NCBI GenBank assembly: GCA_963575745.1
Contig: CAUYUJ010015283.1
Location: 183,410-247,409 of the forward strand
Direction of reading: 5' to 3'
DNA length: 64,000 bases
From: Prorocentrum cordatum
Taxonomy: Eukaryota > Sar > Dinophyceae > Prorocentrales > Prorocentraceae
Every line of letters begins with the position of its first letter. The stretch's first letter is position 1. The position numbers and the translations under genes were made by a program. Below, in pieces: positions 1-10,254 of this stretch. The notes under the pieces are model-generated. The model did no database searches. It was given only the letters and a program-made list of their open reading frames with translations, and was not told where the DNA came from.

Positions 1-937
1 CCACATATCTGAGTTCGAAAGATGCGGGCAGTGATCATGGCATGTGTCGAAAGCTGTGACGTGACCAATACGATTAACAGGCTATGGCTGAATACTGTTG
101 CACCTCAACGTGCCGGACGATTTCCACCATGGCCGTAAGTTCCTCCCAGGGAGCCTTATGCTTCAAATTGCCACACATTCCAGAAACACAGAAATTCACA
201 GAGTTGGAGTGGGGGGTTCTCCTCATCGGGGCGGGGGACACGAAGAAGGTGAGGAGGAGGAAGAGGAGGAGGAGGAGGAGGAGGAGAAGGACCACATTAC
301 AAGGAGACGGGACACGCGACTCCCCTGGGTTTCGCAGGCTGGCGCAGCAGGAGGAGGAGGTGCTCGGGAGGATGAGGGGGGAAGGAGGGGGGCATGGGGG
401 TCGGGGGGGGGTAGGGAGGGGGGAGGGAGGGGGGAAGAGGGGGAGCGAGGACATACACCCGTGGAGCAAGTGCTGCGACGGTAAACTCGGTGGGCCTCGA
501 GAGCGCGTGGCTCGGCATCGCTCGGACGTACGCTTTTTTTTTTCGGCGAGGACCATCGAGGAGCCTTTTGGGTCACCTGGCGAGAGAGTGCACACGCACG
601 GAGCCGAAAAGTGCACGGGGAACGGACGTCCGAGCGATGGCGAGGTGGGGGGGTTCAAGATCGTGGCCAGTCTGGGGGGATATGAGCCACGTGGTTGGAC
701 AGGGCGAAGCGTGCGTCATGGTTTGCAATGCGGCGCAGGGGATGCAGGGAAAAAAGCGGCGATCACCAACTAATCACCAGCTGAAGCGGGGGGCGGGGCG
801 TGTCTTCGCCGTGCTGGTTGTGAGCAGACAGCGGGAGGAGACAGTGGGGAGATGGCTCTGATTGCGTCTGAGGGTGTTTGCTAGAGTTCGACTGGCTGTG
901 CGGCACGGGGATGAGGAGGATCAGGAGGGACGAGTAG
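1..937. other. Intergenic, purine-rich low complexity
   Basis: No supportable gene. A GAG/GGA tract runs from about 245 to 470 on the + strand, and the long ORFs on both strands come from it. The flanking unique sequence (80-230) has short open frames on both strands (minus-strand KHKAPWEELTAMVEIVRH, ending in a stop near 74) that could be an exon remnant. Nothing decides between them. Confidence 0.5.
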
Positions 938-1144
938 GAGGAGGAGAAGGATCATACGTGTTCGGCCGAGGAGTACAGCAGGGATAAGGAGCACGAGGAA
1001 GCCGTGAAGAAGGCGCAGGCCGCCTTGAATGAGCACCTCAAAGGCAAGAAGGACGAGACAAAGAAGCTGCTCAACAAGATGAGCGCTGCCACTGATTCCG
1101 GCTCCAAGAGGGAGGTAGTTGGCATCGCAGGAAGGTGTATCTGA
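938..1144 (+). CDS. Possible orphan exon, coiled-coil type
   Basis: An open frame between an in-frame TAG at 935 and a TGA at 1142 encodes a Lys/Glu/Ala-rich stretch (EEYSRDKEHEEAVKKAQ, then KGKKDETKKLLNKMSAATDS) with the balanced composition of a real coiled coil, unlike the surrounding simple repeats. GT donors follow at about 1115 (GAG then GTAGTT) and 1135 (AAG then GTGTAT). No further exons were recognised within several kb, so this is either one exon of a long-intron gene or a gene relic. No family was recognised. Confidence 0.35.
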   Translation, partial: EEEKDHTCSAEEYSRDKEHEEAVKKAQAALNEHLKGKKDETKKLLNKMSAATDSGSKREVVGIAGRCI

Positions 1145-1941
1145 ACGGATTGATGCCGTGCAGACCGTTGGGGACGATCACTCTCTATTAGTTTCCCGCG
1201 ACAGGTTCCAAAAGAACGAGGACTCTTCCAAGACCTTACATTATTCCATGTTGAGTCCCGTTGTTGTCTGACCTGCGCCCTGACCCTACCAGGACCGTGC
1301 TGAGACCCTAGCTGGACCAGCTCCCAGAATATAAACCTCGACAGAACTATGTCAGGACCCTGCCAGCACCCTACCATGAGCAGGATTCCGCAGGACGGTG
1401 CCACACGGTACGCGAGTATGCCCGAAGACATGTTGTACATGACCCTGTCGCAGGGCAGGACCCTACCAGGGTATCACGGCCGTGTGAATGCTCGAAGGTC
1501 GTGCACGCGACCATCCCCATAAGTTTCCCAGACGTTCGCCCCAGTCTCACCATCCGCACGGTTGAGGCATGCACAGACGTATTAGGGGCGCTTTTCCGAA
1601 TGGAGAGAGTGCACAGACTTGCTTCGTGATTAGTGGATTCGGGCAAACTGTCAGGTGCATGATCTGACTCGCTTCACAGCCGGTAGCACTCATGGTAGCC
1701 GACGTAGCACAGCCAATGGGCGACATCTCCATGTCGGAAGTATTTTGACGCGTCATTGTACAGGCTTGTCGGCCAGTTGCTCCGCCGACCCCGAAGGGAG
1801 ACCCGCAGGGACGGAGAATGCGGGAAGGAGGGCGCCGCAGGGGAGTCAGCAGGAGAACAACGAAGCAATGGCGGCCGCAATAGAAACGCCACCGACAAGT
1901 AGAGACCCGAGAGCAGAGGTGGGCAGCAGGGGAACAAGATC
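1145..1941. other. Intergenic, no gene seen
   Basis: Unique-looking sequence with scattered copies of a GACCCTACCAGG-like motif (about 1280-1480). Short ORFs on both strands show no recognisable domain. Confidence 0.45.
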
Positions 1942-2120
1942 CGCGGCGACCGAGGGGGGAAGTGAGAAGGAGAAGGCCTTCTCAGACGCCTTCTCGCCTT
2001 ATGGGAAGTTGTTTTTTGATTTCGGGGAAGGCTTTGAAAACTTCTCAGAAGGCCGGAAGACTTCCGAATCTTCTGAGAAGGCTTTCTCCTTCTCACTTCC
2101 CCACCTCGCTCGCCGCCGAC
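1942..2120. mobile_element. Family D foldback element, copy 1 (diverged)
   Basis: The left arm (GCGGCGACCGAGGGGGGAAG) and the right arm (CTTCCCCACCTCGCTCGCC then GCCGAC) are imperfect inverted repeats. The interior has repeated TTCTCAGAAGG and CTTCTGAGAAGG palindromes. It matches the better-preserved copies at 39283 and 41998. It is non-coding, and the ORFs across it are shadows. Confidence 0.6.
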
Positions 2121-2280
2121 AAGGGGCAGTAGAGAGGGGAGCAACGGAGACCCTAATTGGCTCCATCTGGCCACAAGCTCTTTGGGGGCCACCTTGGACG
2201 CTGTTGGGGGCTTCGTCGAGCTCGAGGGTCGTCTTGAGGTCCTGGACAGCCTTCCCGAAAAAAACATGAGGTTTTGAGTA

Positions 2281-2725
2281 GAAGACGCCTCCCGCGAATC
2301 ACCGCCGCCCCCTGCCTTGTGGAAGCGCATCTGTGGACAATCGTTGTGGCCAGACCTCGGCCAAGCTATCGGATCATGTGTTCCCCCAGCCGTTGCGGGA
2401 ACGCTTCGGGGAACATGGAGGGATAACTAAATCAACAGGCATACCAGGCAAGGCCCAGGTGGCTGGCGCGCTGCCGCCAGCGACCTTGTTTTTTGTTGTG
2501 AAATTCTCTCGGAAGCCTCTGGGGGGCTTCCTGGAGGTTCTCTCGGAAGCCTTCTGGGGGCCTCTCAGTCCGTCTTGGGCTATCCTTGAGTAATGTTGGT
2601 CTATTGCAGTCTTGAAGACATTTTGCGGCCCTCTTGGGCCCTCTTGGGGCCATCGCATGCGTCTTGGAGACATCTGGGAGGCCATCTTCAGATATCTTCG
2701 GTCTCCGTGGCCGTCTTGGAGCAAG
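2281..2725 (+). repeat. Family A composite repeat, copy 1
   Basis: The head (GAAGACGCCTCCCGCGAATC at 2281, CCGCCGCCCCCTGCC, TGTTCCCCCAGCCG near 2380, GGGGAACATGGAGG near 2410) matches the heads at 13841, 17451, 45192 and 45663. The body (about 2515-2725) consists of degenerate CTTGGGGCC-type repeats. This copy has no long GAG tract. Confidence 0.65.
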
Positions 2726-2748
2726 CTATCCTGGCAAATCACGCAGCT

Positions 2749-2786
2749 GTAGGAATTGCTTTCATATGTAGGAATTGCTTTCATAT
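2749..2786. repeat. 19-bp direct tandem duplication
   Basis: GTAGGAATTGCTTTCATAT occurs twice without a gap (2749-2767 and 2768-2786). A second local duplication, AAAGGTGTCAAGCCGACT, lies at about 2794 and 2958. Confidence 0.9.
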
Positions 2787-3009
2787 GTAAAGAAAAGGTG
2801 TCAAGCCGACTGACCATATCCCAGGAGACCATATCGAACTGAAGCAATTTGAAGCCAGGCTCCGAATACAATCGAGGCGGCACCGTGCTTGTCGACGTGT
2901 GTGGCAGGCGCTTAACCTTGAACAATGGGGGGAAAGGGGCCCTTGAGAAAAAAAAAAAGGTGTCAAGCCGACTTGAAGTCCAGCACGCCGTGCACCACAG
3001 TGACCAGCA

Positions 3010-3180
3010 ACAGCGCGCAGCAGATGTGAGCGAGGGAGGAGAACCGAACCGGGCCCATTGCGCCGACATTCGCGCGTAAGCTTCCCGCACAAGGTCCCGC
3101 GTAAGTGCCCTCGCTTCCAATGCAATGTGCAGCGCTGGCGGCCCGAGTAAGCAACTGCTCGTCTCGCGTAAGACTCCTGT
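3010..3180. repeat. Family C dispersed repeat, copy 1
   Basis: Shares long matches with 57870-58045, including CGCGCGTAAGCTTCCCGCA versus CGCGCGCAAGCTGCCCGCA, then GTAAGTGCCCTCG, GCTGGCGGCCCG and TCTCGCGTAAGACTC. The repeated GTAAG motifs resemble splice donors, but no exon is evident. Confidence 0.6.
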
Positions 3181-4006
3181 CGTTTCGACGCTCCTATTGC
3201 TTTCGGCCTCTCACGAGCTTCTTGGAGGTTTCTTGGGGAGCCTCCTCCTCCTCCTCCTCCTCCTCGGAATGTTCCTCCGCCTCCTGCTCCTCCTCCTCCT
3301 CCTCCTCCTGCTCCTCCTCTTCCTTTTCCCCCTTCTTCTCGTCCTCCTCCTCCTGCTCCTCCTCCTCCTATCACACCAAAGCGAAGGTTATAAACGAGTT
3401 TGGCCGCTTGGGCTGCGTTTACCGCTCTTAGCTGGCGCATGGTATTCTTAGCGGGCATGGCCACGGCAGCGCCTCAAATCATGACCGCGACTGAGCTGAC
3501 GGCAATGAGGGAAGGGGCCGTCACGGTGATGATCATGGATTGTGCGGGCGAGTGTGGTAAATGTGAATGGGGTCTTGGTCCAGATGGCGAGGGGTTCCAG
3601 GTATACATTGTGAGTGAGGTAAACGTCATGTCGGGCTAACTTCCCACAGGTTGTTGGAAAAATTGATGGCCATTCCGGAGAGACGCAGTTGTTGGTGAAA
3701 TGTCGGGAGGGCAGCGGCAGGTCGAGCACACCATCCCTCCTCGGAGTGGTCGTCGGGCCATAATTCAATCCTCTGGCGCATGTTCGGGACGGCCCAGGCA
3801 CGCTAGAAACGCCCTCGGCGAAGCGCAGTTGTTGGAAGGCATCGAGAGGCGAGAGAAAGTTGAAGATTAAACCAAATGTTGCATGAGCCAGGATCCACGA
3901 CGTCGTTCCAGGCACTTGCCCGAGAGAGCTCATGGCGCAGCCCGCTCTTGTGACCCTTGGCGTTGAGCGTTTTTGTTCACATCAAGGTTGTGTCCGTTAC
4001 TGGGCC
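3181..4006. other. CTC tract and unassigned sequence
   Basis: A CTC/CTCC tract (about 3238-3370) gives apparent poly-Ser and poly-Leu ORFs that are not genes. The remaining 640 bp are unique, and no domain was recognised in any frame. Confidence 0.45.
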
Positions 4007-4500
4007 GTCTTTGGGTTTTGGGGGGCTTATTAAGAGATTTTGCGATGCAGATTGGGGGCCTCTTGGGGGGTCGCTTAGAGGTTTTATAGGGCATCTTGGG
4101 GGCCTCTTGGAGGCCTTCAGGGCACCTTGGGGGCCTTTGGACCATCTTGGGGTTTGGACTATCTTGGGGTCTTCTGGGGCCGTTTTGGAAGCCTCCTGGG
4201 CCTTCATGAAGCCCTCTTGGACGCCTCTCTGGGGCCCTCTTGAGCCGTCTTGGGGCCCTCTTGGGCCGTGTTCAGGCGCTCTTGGAGGCCCCTTGGGCCG
4301 TCTTGGGACGATATCAAAAGCCTTTGGGGGCGTCTTGGGCTGTCAGAAGCCCGAACAGGCGAGAACACGATCAAAATTGTTGGGAAATCCATGCATTGTG
4401 CCTCTGGCGGCCCTCTTGGGGGTTTCCTGCGGCCCTCTTGGGACCCTGCTAGGTCGTGTTGTGGCCATGCTGGGGCCATTTGGAGCCATCCTTAGGCGCT
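4007..4500 (+). repeat. Family A body without head
   Basis: About 490 bp of degenerate CTTGGGGCC-type repeats in the same orientation as the other copies. It includes the internal motif AAGCCCGAACAGGCGAGAAC (about 4346), also seen near 14284. No head or GAG tract was found upstream. Confidence 0.6.
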
Positions 4501-6239
4501 CTTACGGTACGTTCGCGTCGTGTCGATCGGCGGCGGCCTTGCCGCGGACGTTCAAGGTTGAACGCCGCCAGTGGCCCAGAATCGGCCTGAATGGAACGGT
4601 CGGGCGATCGAAACACCGCCGATCGTTCCAGGTTGATCAATCCACGCAGTGTCAAAAACCAAAGTTGGGGTCGACACGATACGAGCTTGCCGTTTACATG
4701 TTGGGAGTCGTTGCACGCCTTTTGGGGCCGTCCGCGGCGTTGAGAGGAGTGCGGGCGGCTGGCCGGGGAGGCCTGGTAGCTGTCCGAAAGGAAACTTGGG
4801 GCAAGGTGAGGCGTCGGAGAAAAGTCGTGGGAGTTCAGGGGGGGGCATCAATAGGGGGGTCTTCCGTGCAGGATGCATGTCAACAGGGATACACAGTCAA
4901 CCTGCACAGCAAGAGTGAGCAATTTTCTAAGGTGACCCTTGCATGCCTGCCCTTCGGCCCATCCTTGGCCGGTTTCCCTGGCCGCGCCCCGCCCGCAGAT
5001 TGCCGACATGGCTTTCCAAGGCCCTTGCACCCTTACCGCGCATCCTTATGGCACGGGTTGACTGTAGCACAGGTTGACTTAACTCGAAGGAACTCGGCCG
5101 CCTTCATAGGCGAGCCGAGACCATAGCAACGAGGGATTTGAGATTGGCCCGAAGGCCCTCATTGCCCTAAACGCATGCGCAGGCCTCAAAGGCTTCGAAG
5201 ACGGCCCAAAAGATTCCCAAGACGGCTTCAGCACGGGTTTTCGGAACCATCTTCTGGCATGCTGAAAGCTTGGATTCCGAACCATGGGGGTGGGAATGGC
5301 AAGGGACCAAAGCAGAGGCATTCCCATTCGATTTGATGACGACGCTGCGTTGCGCGGCTTGCCTTGGGCCGGCGTGCGCCCGAGGAGGAGGGCCAGGGTG
5401 GCCGCAGGGCGCCGGCACAGAGTCGGCGGATGGAGAGGGCGGGGCAGCTGCTCTGCGTGCGGATAGCCACGGGGCACCATGTGCAGATTGTCCTCATTGA
5501 GAGAGATCGAGTATCACGGAGGGGAGGTTTGGTGGCCCAGGTGTGGCAAGCATGGCTGGTCGTGACGGACGAGGAGAAGAAGGCGCGCGGTCCTCGTCCA
5601 GATTCTCGTTCATGTCCCTGTCCTCGCCGTGCCGTGTTGAGGGTGTTCTTCCGTTTCTTGAGCGGGCACACAGAGCCAGCAAGCAACAGCGAAATGCCGA
5701 CGGATGGAATGCATTCACATTTGTACGCATTGATTGTCCATGTTGCTTGTCCCCAGGCGCCTTGCGGGACATCCGCGTTGTTCGTTTTCGGGCACGCAGC
5801 GCAACAAGATTGCGGAGGCATTGCAGGAACCCGCTTGCAGGATTGCGAACGGCATGGCACGATGTGCGCAGATCGTCGCAGGCACGACAGCTGGAGGAGC
5901 AGATGAAGTCGTCCGACGTTAGGCTCAAGCAGATGCTGGCGAACACCAAGGCGTGGGAGGGATGAAAGCAACATCATATCAGAGCCAGTTGCCCACATTT
6001 GGAATCCACTGCCCCTGTGTTCTGAGACAGTGGTATAAGACGGGGTACAGAGGTCAGAGTGTTCACGCAGCTTGGAGGAATTAGTGAATTCTTGACGATT
6101 CCCGTATCCCCACCAGCCCATCCAGAAACGATGCCGATGAGAGTTGACGGGGGGAGAGAGGAAGAGACATGCATAGTCAAACAGCGAGGGAGGCCAGCCT
6201 GGACGGCGTGTTGGGGCCATCTCGGGGCCCGCGTGGGAG
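4501..6239. other. Intergenic, one weak exon-like stretch
   Basis: No gene is supported. The + frame ending at the TGA at 5963-5965 closes with a plausible coiled-coil sequence (QLEEQMKSSDVRLKQMLANT) that could be a terminal exon. The stretch CCCCACCAGCCCATCCAGAA at about 6109 recurs at about 54241 with about 50 bp of flanking similarity. Confidence 0.35.
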
Positions 6240-7213
6240 GGGGGAAGGGCGAAGGAGGAGGAGGAGGAGAAGGAGGAGGAGGAAAAGGAGGAGGAGGAGG
6301 AGGGCGGGGGTGGAGGCAAGGGGAGCAGGACGAGGAGGTGAAGGAGGACGAGGACTAAGAGAGTGAGGGCGAGGTGGAAGGATAACAAAGACGAGGAAGA
6401 TGACGAGAACGAGGAGGAGGAGGAGGAGGAGGAGGAGGAGGAGGATGGGGGAGGAGGAGGAGGAGGAGGAGGAGGAGGAGGAGGAGGAGGAGGAGGAGGC
6501 GGAGGGAAAGGACGAGGACACGGACGAAGGATATGGACGAGATCGAGAGGACGAGGAGACGAAGGAGGAGAAGGAGGACAAGGAGGAAGAGGAGGAGGAC
6601 AAGGACGAAGAGGACGACGAGGACAAGGACGAGGAGGAGGACGAAGACGAGGACGAAGAGGAGGACGAGGAGAAGGACGAAGACGAGAACGGGTCGTGGA
6701 TGCCTCGGGGGAGCTTCTTGGGCCTCTTGGTGGCCGCTCGGGGGTCTCTTGGGGGCATCTCGGGGGCCTTTTGGAGGCCTCTTGGAGCCTCTTGGGGCGC
6801 TCTTCAGGGCCTCGTTGGGGTTCTCTTGGGAGCCCTGGAGGGCCTCTTGGGGCCATCTTGGAGGCGGTCGGTCAAAAGAGGGGGGGTCTCGATGTGCGTC
6901 CCCTCATTGACCCTCGCAGTGGCCATCTTGGCCACCTTGGCCACTCGGAGCCGTCTTGGAGCAGTCTTGGGGTCCTCTTGGGGCGCTCTTGGGAAAACTT
7001 GGGGGCGCTCTTGGGTCCATCTTGGAGGAGATCGATCCCCTCGGGGGCCGCTCGGGAGTCTCTTGGAGGCCTCTCGGGTGCTTTTTGGAGGCCTCTTGGG
7101 ACGCTCTTTGGGCCCTCTTGGGAGCCTCTTGGGAGCCCTGGAGGGCCTCTTGGGGCCATCTTGGAGGCGGTCGGTCCAAAGAGGCGGGGTACTCGATTTG
7201 CGTCCCCCCCTCG
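6240..7213 (+). repeat. Family A: long GAG tract plus duplicated body
   Basis: A GAG/GAC tract runs from about 6240 to 6700, followed by CTTGGGGCC-type repeats to 7213. The body contains a tandem duplication with a period of about 301 bp: GCCCTGGAGGGCCTCTTGGG at about 6832 recurs at about 7133, each followed by GGCGGTCGGTC and TCGATNTGCGTCCC. Large ORFs here on both strands are repeat-derived. Confidence 0.7.
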
Positions 7214-7485
7214 GGGGCCACGATCCCCATGAGGGGTGGCAAAAAATGTCCCTCCCAATGGCCGAAAAAGGAGCCTCCGACACCTCGCGATCCCTCCAAA
7301 AAAACCTCAGGGAGGGGAGGGGGAGGGTTTCCCTCCCCGCAGTGAAGAGGGGTTGTGAAAGAGGACGGAGACCCTTGTTAGACCACCTGTCGCCCAAAGG
7401 CCGGGTGGGACTCACTCAGTATGCGTCGGGCTTGAAGTGCCTCGAAGGAAGCGCGCGCACCCTGCATCTGGGCCCCACATGCAGG

Positions 7486-7522
7486 TCCGTAGACATTCTG
7501 GCTCAAGCCATCTTGGCTCGGG
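7486..7522 (+). other. Tandem spliced-leader relics
   Basis: 7486-7507 matches the 22-nt dinoflagellate spliced leader at 20 of 22 positions (differences at leader positions 8 and 13). It is followed without a gap by 7508-7522, which matches leader positions 8-22 at 12 of 15. The second copy starts just after the leader's internal AG (positions 6-7), as happens when a new leader is trans-spliced onto that AG in a transcript that already carried a genomic leader. The older inner copy is the more diverged. The relics sit 82 nt upstream of the ATG at 7605 and mark the 5' end of the ancestral mRNA. Confidence 0.9.
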
Positions 7523-7604
7523 CGGCGGCGGCCAGCCCCGCCCCACCCGCAAGGCGGCCGCCTGGGTGGCGCGCGGGGGGCCCGCCGCCGCTGGAGGGCG
7601 CCAT

Positions 7605-9083
7605 ATGGGGCCTTCCCAGGAGCCGGTGGCCAGCGGCATCTGGGAGAGCATCCTCCAGGAGATCGCCACCGCAGCCAAGACACCCGATGCCACCTTGCTG
7701 ATGCTGGGCAGGGCAGGTGTCGGCAAGCGCACGCTTGTCCACGCGCTGCTGGCGCACTCCGACCCGAAGGCCGAGAAGCTAGAGGCTGAGAGGGACTCGG
7801 CGCCCGAGTCGGACCACAGCCGGGCGGTCGGCCTGGACTATGCGTACTTCGGCGTCCGAGACCCAGACATCGCCTACGACACCACCTGCCCTGCGGCCTG
7901 CAGCGTTCTGCTGCTCGAGGACGTGGGCCAGGCAAAGCTGCTGCGCAGCCGCCTGAAGCCTGGCGGGCTGGGAAAGTGCGCGGCCGTGGTCTGCCTTGAC
8001 TTGAAGGAGCCCTGGACGATGATGGATGACCTGCGCGCATGGTTTGACGTGCTGCAGAAAGTCACCGCGGAGCTTCTCGGAGAGCTGCCGCTGGAGGAGC
8101 AGGACGCGCTCCGCGCCAGGGTCGCGGCCAGCGCGGGGGGCGACGCCGGCGCCGAGGCCGCGAAGTCTGGTGCGGCGTCCTTGGTCATTAACCTCGGCAT
8201 TCCCGTCGTCGTGGTAGTGACGCGTGCCGACGGGGCGAGCGCGCTCGAGAACCAGAAGACGATCGGCTGGGGTGAGGCGATAGAGGTCTACATCCGGAAC
8301 GAGTGCCTGAGCTATGGGGCTGCGATCGTGTACACGATGGTTCAGGCGAAGAGCAGCACCAACGTGGATGTATTGTACGAATACCTCGTTCACAGGCTCT
8401 ACGGGTTCTCTTTCAAGAGGGTCGCCAACCAGCCTTCGCGAGACGCCGTCTTCGTGCCCAGTGGTTGGGACAGCCAGGAGAAGATCCAGAAGGCGGCGGA
8501 GGGCCTGCAGGGCGGGGGCCTGGAGCTGTCCTTCGAGTCCCGCATCGCGCCCCTGGACGCGCCCGCCGACGCCGCCCCGGCCCTCGAGGAGTGCGAGGAC
8601 ATGCAGACCTTCCTGAAGCGCTCGACGGGCATCCTGCAGAGGATCGGCGGCGCCACTGCGGCCGGGGCCCGGGTCACAAGCGCCGCGGGCGCCAGTGGCG
8701 GCCCCGCGGCCGGCGCTGGGGCCGCCGCCGCACAGGGCAGCGGCGCGGCCGGGGCCGCGGCCGGCGCCACGGGAGCGGACGCGCTCGCGCCCAAGCGGGG
8801 CTCGGCGACGTCGGCAGGGCCCGCCGCCACGGACAATTCCTCATTGGCCAGCTTCTTCCAGAACCTGCTCACGCGCGGGCAGGACGGCCGCAACTCCGTG
8901 ACCACAGCGGGCGGCGCCACGGGCGATAGCCCGGCGCCGGGCCCTGCGGGCGCTTGTTCCGTCGCAGGATCCGTGGCGGGCAGCCCGGTACCCCCCGCGC
9001 AGGCGAGCCCGGCCGAGGGCACGCAGCCAGAGGCCGGGAGCGCTGGCGGCGCGGCCCAGACTGCTTCAGGCTCCGAGGGCTGA
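7605..9083 (+). CDS. DYNC1LI: Cytoplasmic dynein light intermediate chain
   Basis: Subunit of cytoplasmic dynein that binds the heavy chain through its GTPase-like domain and cargo adaptors through its C-terminal tail. 492 aa, no introns. The N-terminal IWESILQEI (12-20) matches the family's entry helix. A degenerate P-loop GRAGVGKRT spans 35-43, with Arg at the usual Ser/Thr. GLDYAYFGVRD is at 76-86, DLKEPWTMMDDLRAWFDVL at 132-150, NLGIPVVVVVTRAD at 196-209, and VFVPSGWDSQEKIQ later. The Ala/Gly-rich tail holds LASFFQNLL (414-422), equivalent to the adaptor-binding helix of animal light intermediate chains. The frame is open from 7437, but the leader relics would fall inside that extension, so the first ATG after them (7605) is the better start. 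Length agrees with animal homologues. It is a retroposed, possibly still functional copy. Confidence 0.93.
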   Translation: MGPSQEPVASGIWESILQEIATAAKTPDATLLMLGRAGVGKRTLVHALLAHSDPKAEKLEAERDSAPESDHSRAVGLDYAYFGVRDPDIAYDTTCPAACSVLLLEDVGQAKLLRSRLKPGGLGKCAAVVCLDLKEPWTMMDDLRAWFDVLQKVTAELLGELPLEEQDALRARVAASAGGDAGAEAAKSGAASLVINLGIPVVVVVTRADGASALENQKTIGWGEAIEVYIRNECLSYGAAIVYTMVQAKSSTNVDVLYEYLVHRLYGFSFKRVANQPSRDAVFVPSGWDSQEKIQKAAEGLQGGGLELSFESRIAPLDAPADAAPALEECEDMQTFLKRSTGILQRIGGATAAGARVTSAAGASGGPAAGAGAAAAQGSGAAGAAAGATGADALAPKRGSATSAGPAATDNSSLASFFQNLLTRGQDGRNSVTTAGGATGDSPAPGPAGACSVAGSVAGSPVPPAQASPAEGTQPEAGSAGGAAQTASGSEG

Positions 9084-10254
9084 GCCGCACGTCGGGCGCG
9101 CGCCGCATGGTTCGGAAGCGGGGTGCCGCGGATCCGCCGCTCCCTTCGCGCTGTCGTTCCCACGCTGTCTGCTGCGGAGCTCGCTCTCTCTCTCTCTCTC
9201 GCTCTCTTTTCGCTTGGCCGCTCATAATAAACAGGCGTCGGTTTCGCAGCTCAGGGCGGCGCCAGCAGCATTGGCACGACCATGCGGGCACAACAGAAAA
9301 AGTTGCCCACATGCAGGTCTTGCCATTTGTGAGGCGGCGTGTATGGGTTGCTATCGAGTGGAGGGCGAGCGGCAAGCAGAGGCATCTTGCATGTGCAACT
9401 GGTATTGTCGAGAGCACGTGATGGTGTGAGCGCACACACTTCTTCAGTCATGTGGTTGTGCTAGATGTGTTATCATGGGGAAGCAGGAATCCGAGGGACT
9501 TGTGTATGGAGACTGTTCGCTGTTTTGGGCTTCTGGGTGCTTCTGCTGGGCCCTGGGATTGTCAAAAGCCGTTCAGGATGAAAAAGTTGTCACAGGGAAA
9601 GCCCTTCGGTAAGGAGCAGTTTCGCCCAGGACCTTCCCCCACACGTCAGATCATGATGTTGGGTTCTGGGCAGTGAATCAGTCCTGACCAAGCGTCTTGC
9701 CACGCCGCCCGCTCTTGCAGCAAAGGCCAGAGCTATCGTAGACATCAGAGTGGCAGGGTGTAAACGTGCAGCAGAAGAGTAAGATTCCAAGCGCTTTGCA
9801 ACGATATGTTGCTCGAGGTTCTCAGCTGCCGTCAATCGCTTTCTCCTGGACAAATGCCCCAGCAAAGCACGCTAGTAGCAGCAAGGGTGCAGAGGCGGGT
9901 CAAGGAGTAGGAGGTCGGCAATGAGGGACACGGGTGACAGCACGGCCATGTGTACCCCTGGTGTGTCACATACCAGGGGTTGCGGCCGTCCAGGCAAACA
10001 AGTGGAGCCGACATTGAGGCGAGAGCATGACTCCTGAACAAGCTGCGAGGAAGTCTCCGGCGAAACGGTTGCCAGACCAGGCGGTCTCGGGCTCCCCATC
10101 ACCCCTTGTGGGACCATTTTGTGGTCCTTACGTGAAAGAGTACAAGCCTCCCTAGCCAGACGCTGTTGAGGACAAAACGCTCGATGCATCCCTTCCCCCT
10201 CGAGGGAGGCCTCCAGAAGAGGCCACGGGAGGCCACGCTATTAGTCTGGTTGAC
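9084..10254. other. 3' flank of the dynein gene, no gene seen
   Basis: A TC microsatellite lies at about 9184-9208. TAATAAA at 9226-9232 might be a relic of a 3' end, although dinoflagellates rarely use a canonical poly(A) signal. A family H copy is listed separately. No coding domain in any frame. Confidence 0.45.
9505..9625 (+). repeat. Family H repeat, copy 1
   Basis: The core GGCCCTGGGATTGTCAAAAG followed by GTTCAGGATGAAAAAG matches copies at 12181, 55055 and 61215, and an inverted copy at 10893. Confidence 0.65.

Noticed and set aside
5228-6856. 542-aa minus ORF rich in Pro, Ser and Arg
   Set aside because: Spans a GAG tract and family A body; open only because the repeat lacks stops in that phase.
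7437-7604. Longer N-terminus for the dynein light intermediate chain (start 7437)
   Set aside because: It would translate through the spliced-leader relics (RRHSGSSHLGSG), which were the 5' end of the mRNA.
6363-7701. Long + ORFs of 289 and 433 aa before the dynein gene
   Set aside because: Acidic/Gly repeats from the GAG tract and family A; one reads the leader relic as SVDILAQ, confirming it is non-coding context.
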